Of a stretch of 64,000 nucleotides of DNA, positions 62,268 through 64,000 are shown piece by piece. Made by a program: the position numbers and the translations under genes. Numbering within the stretch: position 1 is the stretch's first letter; every line of letters starts with the position of its first letter. Source of the stretch: Francisella sp. LA112445 (GTDB lineage Bacteria > Pseudomonadota > Gammaproteobacteria > Francisellales > Francisellaceae); contig NZ_CP041030.1 in NCBI RefSeq assembly GCF_012224145.1, positions 1,054,001 to 1,118,000 on the forward strand, read 5' to 3'. The notes under the pieces are model-generated. The model searched no databases, had not been told where the DNA came from, and saw only the letters and a program-made list of their open reading frames with translations.

Positions 62268-64000
62268 ATGATAAATATTCCTCAAATAATTGAATATATA
62301 CAAAAAGCAAAACAATTTAAAGAAGCTTTGAACACTGACTCTTTTAATATTGAAAGTATAATTCATGAACAAGAACTATCTAGCTATCATACAAATAAAA
62401 AGAACTATAATGATAATTTAGAAAAAATTAAAGAGTGTAATTTTAATAGTATTATAAGTGACCTTAATACAATTCAAAAAGATTATACGAATCCAAAAAT
62501 ATCAGATAACTATAAAAATGTTACAGAAGGATTATTAGCTCAAATATTAGAATCAGAAAAATCATTCCTAGATAATCTAATTCTAATCATTAACGGTGAT
62601 CAAGCTAATATTAAAATTTATAATTTGAGTACGAATTTAATAATTCTAAGAAGTAGGTTACAAAAATTAAAAGAAAACATAGACATAATAATATCATTAG
62701 ATTTAATAAAAGAAATTAATCAAAATTTAATACTTATAGGAGCAAATGGCTCTGGGAAAAGTACATTTTCACGAAATATAAAACAAAAAATAAATTCTAA
62801 CTATAAGAATAATACGACTATTGTTATTCCAGCTCAAAGAACTTTTTTCATTGATAATAATAGTGCTATACCTTTAATTGGAAAAGCACAACCAGAGCTA
62901 TACAAAACTCAAAAGCAAGATAAGTTATTTAAAAACTATAAGGAACAAAACTTTTTATACTCTGACTTTCAGAACTTAATAAATTATCTAATTGCTGAGT
63001 ATCAAAAGGTTGCTCATAATACCCATAAAGGATTATCTAAAGAATCTTCTATATTAGAAAAAACTATAGGAATATGGGAAAGTTTAATTAATCATATAAA
63101 GTTAGAATATGATGGACAAGGAAGTATTAAAGCTAAAAGTAAGCTCAACTATTCATCATATAATTTTATTGAACTAAGTGATGGTGAGAAATGTATTTTT
63201 TATTGTATAGCTAATGTACTGACCGTAGAGGAGAATGGTTATGTAATAGTTGATGAGCCTGAAAATCATCTCAATATGAACATAGTCAATAAACTATGGG
63301 ATAAATTAGAAGAAATCAGACCAGACTGTCAGTTTATTTATCTAACACATACTCCAAATTTTGCAACAGCTAGGAATAATGCAAAAATATATTGGGTCAA
63401 AAAATATTTAGCTCCATCTACTTGGGATTATACGGAGATAACCGATAATAATGGAAAATTATCAAAAGAATTAGTTGTTGAGCTTGTTGGCAGTAAAAAG
63501 CCTATATTATTTTGTGAAGGTAATGATAGAACAAGTGCTGATTATAAGCTTTATTCAATTTTATTTGGTGATTATACTGTTGTACCAGCAGGCGGGCACA
63601 AACAGGCGATTGCTTACTGTAAAGCCTTTAATCAACAAAAAAAGATTTTTGATAATGAGGCAATTGCTATAATTGATAAAGATTTTTATTCGGATGCAAG
63701 AATATTAGCATGGAAAGATGATTCTATTTACGTTTTAGATGTGATGGAGGTAGAAAACTTACTTTGTGACACTCATATTCTTGAGTTTATCTCAAATGAG
63801 GTTAAAGCTGAGCCTGGAGATCTAGAAAATGCCAAATTAGAGCTCTTTAAGAAAATTGAGGAAACAAAAGATCATCAATCTAGAGAGTGTATGGATCATC
63901 AAATCAAAGAGATTCTAACAGATGCTCTCCATACAGCTAAAGATATAAATAGGGTTAAAGATGAAATTGTTGAAAATATTAATAATAAAATTAATCCTAA
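62268..64000 (+). CDS. ABC-type ATPase fused to a DUF4435/TOPRIM-like domain, 3' end outside window; PARIS (AriA-AriB)-like
   Basis: At least 577 codons are open to the window edge from the ATG at 62268. After a 150-residue charged helical N-terminus come Walker A LIGANGSGKSTFSRN (near 156-170), signature ELSDGEKCIFY (near 302), Walker B GYVIVDEPENHLN (near 323) and LTHTPNF, an SMC/AAA15-21 type ATPase. From about residue 410 the sequence changes to PILFCEGNDRTSADY, AIAIIDKDFYSD (D469 and following) and VMEVENLLCD, a DUF4435/TOPRIM-type metal site. Such ATPase-TOPRIM pairs are OLD-family nucleases or the PARIS system, in which a fused form exists. It follows hsdS by 41 bases, apart from the hsdRMS overlap chain. 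Confidence 0.72.
   Translation, partial: MINIPQIIEYIQKAKQFKEALNTDSFNIESIIHEQELSSYHTNKKNYNDNLEKIKECNFNSIISDLNTIQKDYTNPKISDNYKNVTEGLLAQILESEKSFLDNLILIINGDQANIKIYNLSTNLIILRSRLQKLKENIDIIISLDLIKEINQNLILIGANGSGKSTFSRNIKQKINSNYKNNTTIVIPAQRTFFIDNNSAIPLIGKAQPELYKTQKQDKLFKNYKEQNFLYSDFQNLINYLIAEYQKVAHNTHKGLSKESSILEKTIGIWESLINHIKLEYDGQGSIKAKSKLNYSSYNFIELSDGEKCIFYCIANVLTVEENGYVIVDEPENHLNMNIVNKLWDKLEEIRPDCQFIYLTHTPNFATARNNAKIYWVKKYLAPSTWDYTEITDNNGKLSKELVVELVGSKKPILFCEGNDRTSADYKLYSILFGDYTVVPAGGHKQAIAYCKAFNQQKKIFDNEAIAIIDKDFYSDARILAWKDDSIYVLDVMEVENLLCDTHILEFISNEVKAEPGDLENAKLELFKKIEETKDHQSRECMDHQIKEILTDALHTAKDINRVKDEIVENINNKINP

Overview
The window is AT-rich, gene-dense DNA that reads like a Francisella-type gammaproteobacterial chromosome. 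This is inferred from gene content: a bioDCFB/bioA/birA cluster, a fused folKP gene beside pab genes, an oppABCDF cluster and an IS5-family element of the ISFtu2 kind. No database could be searched, so species and percent identities are not given.

Bases 1 to about 31 kb are core metabolism. In order: a FUSC-type membrane protein cut by the left edge, an acetoacetate decarboxylase-family gene, an MHS-type transporter, birA, then bioD-bioC-bioF-bioB (minus strand) facing away from bioA (plus strand) across a short palindromic control region. Next come a TauD-type dioxygenase flanked by near-identical direct repeats, a secreted histidine acid phosphatase and the 3' remnant of a second TauD copy. 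Folate genes follow: hot-dog and alpha/beta-hydrolase genes with folKP and folB on the minus strand, and an AMP-ligase, pabB-pabC fusion and pabA on the plus strand. After an MFS exporter there are four tandem aldo/keto reductase paralogs, a secreted nitrilase-family enzyme, and the oligopeptide ABC transporter operon with a Fur-box-like site upstream of oppA.

From about 31.7 kb the window is accessory DNA. A hipBA module with its own operator array is followed by an AlpA-like regulator, a DUF3631 ATPase, a conspicuously GC-rich and heavily base-paired 280-nt non-coding segment, and a two-gene mobilization module: a VirD4-like coupling protein and a MOBC-type relaxase of the CloDF13 MobB/MobC kind. 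The region from 38 to 52 kb holds poorly known genes: a 1097-residue helicase-nuclease with a 729-residue partner, two proteins sharing a C-terminal domain, two PIN/NYN-type ribonuclease-like proteins, a DUF3137-LemA-phosphoribosyltransferase-DUF413 string, and ardA. Several of their promoters carry the same palindrome, TATTGTAATACAATA or close variants, so the island appears to be one regulon.

From 52.9 kb there is an intact-looking IS5-family element, then a defence block: a WYL-domain regulator with palindromes behind it, an unrecognised 522-residue protein, a complete type I restriction-modification set (hsdR, hsdM, hsdS), and an ATPase-DUF4435 fusion running off the right edge that resembles a single-chain PARIS-type (AriA-AriB) protein. 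The most novel-looking items are the structured RNA/oriT candidate at 35.3-35.6 kb, the shared-palindrome regulon, and the helicase-nuclease pair at 39.2-44.7 kb. No tRNA, rRNA or CRISPR array was seen, and no integrase gene is present in the window.
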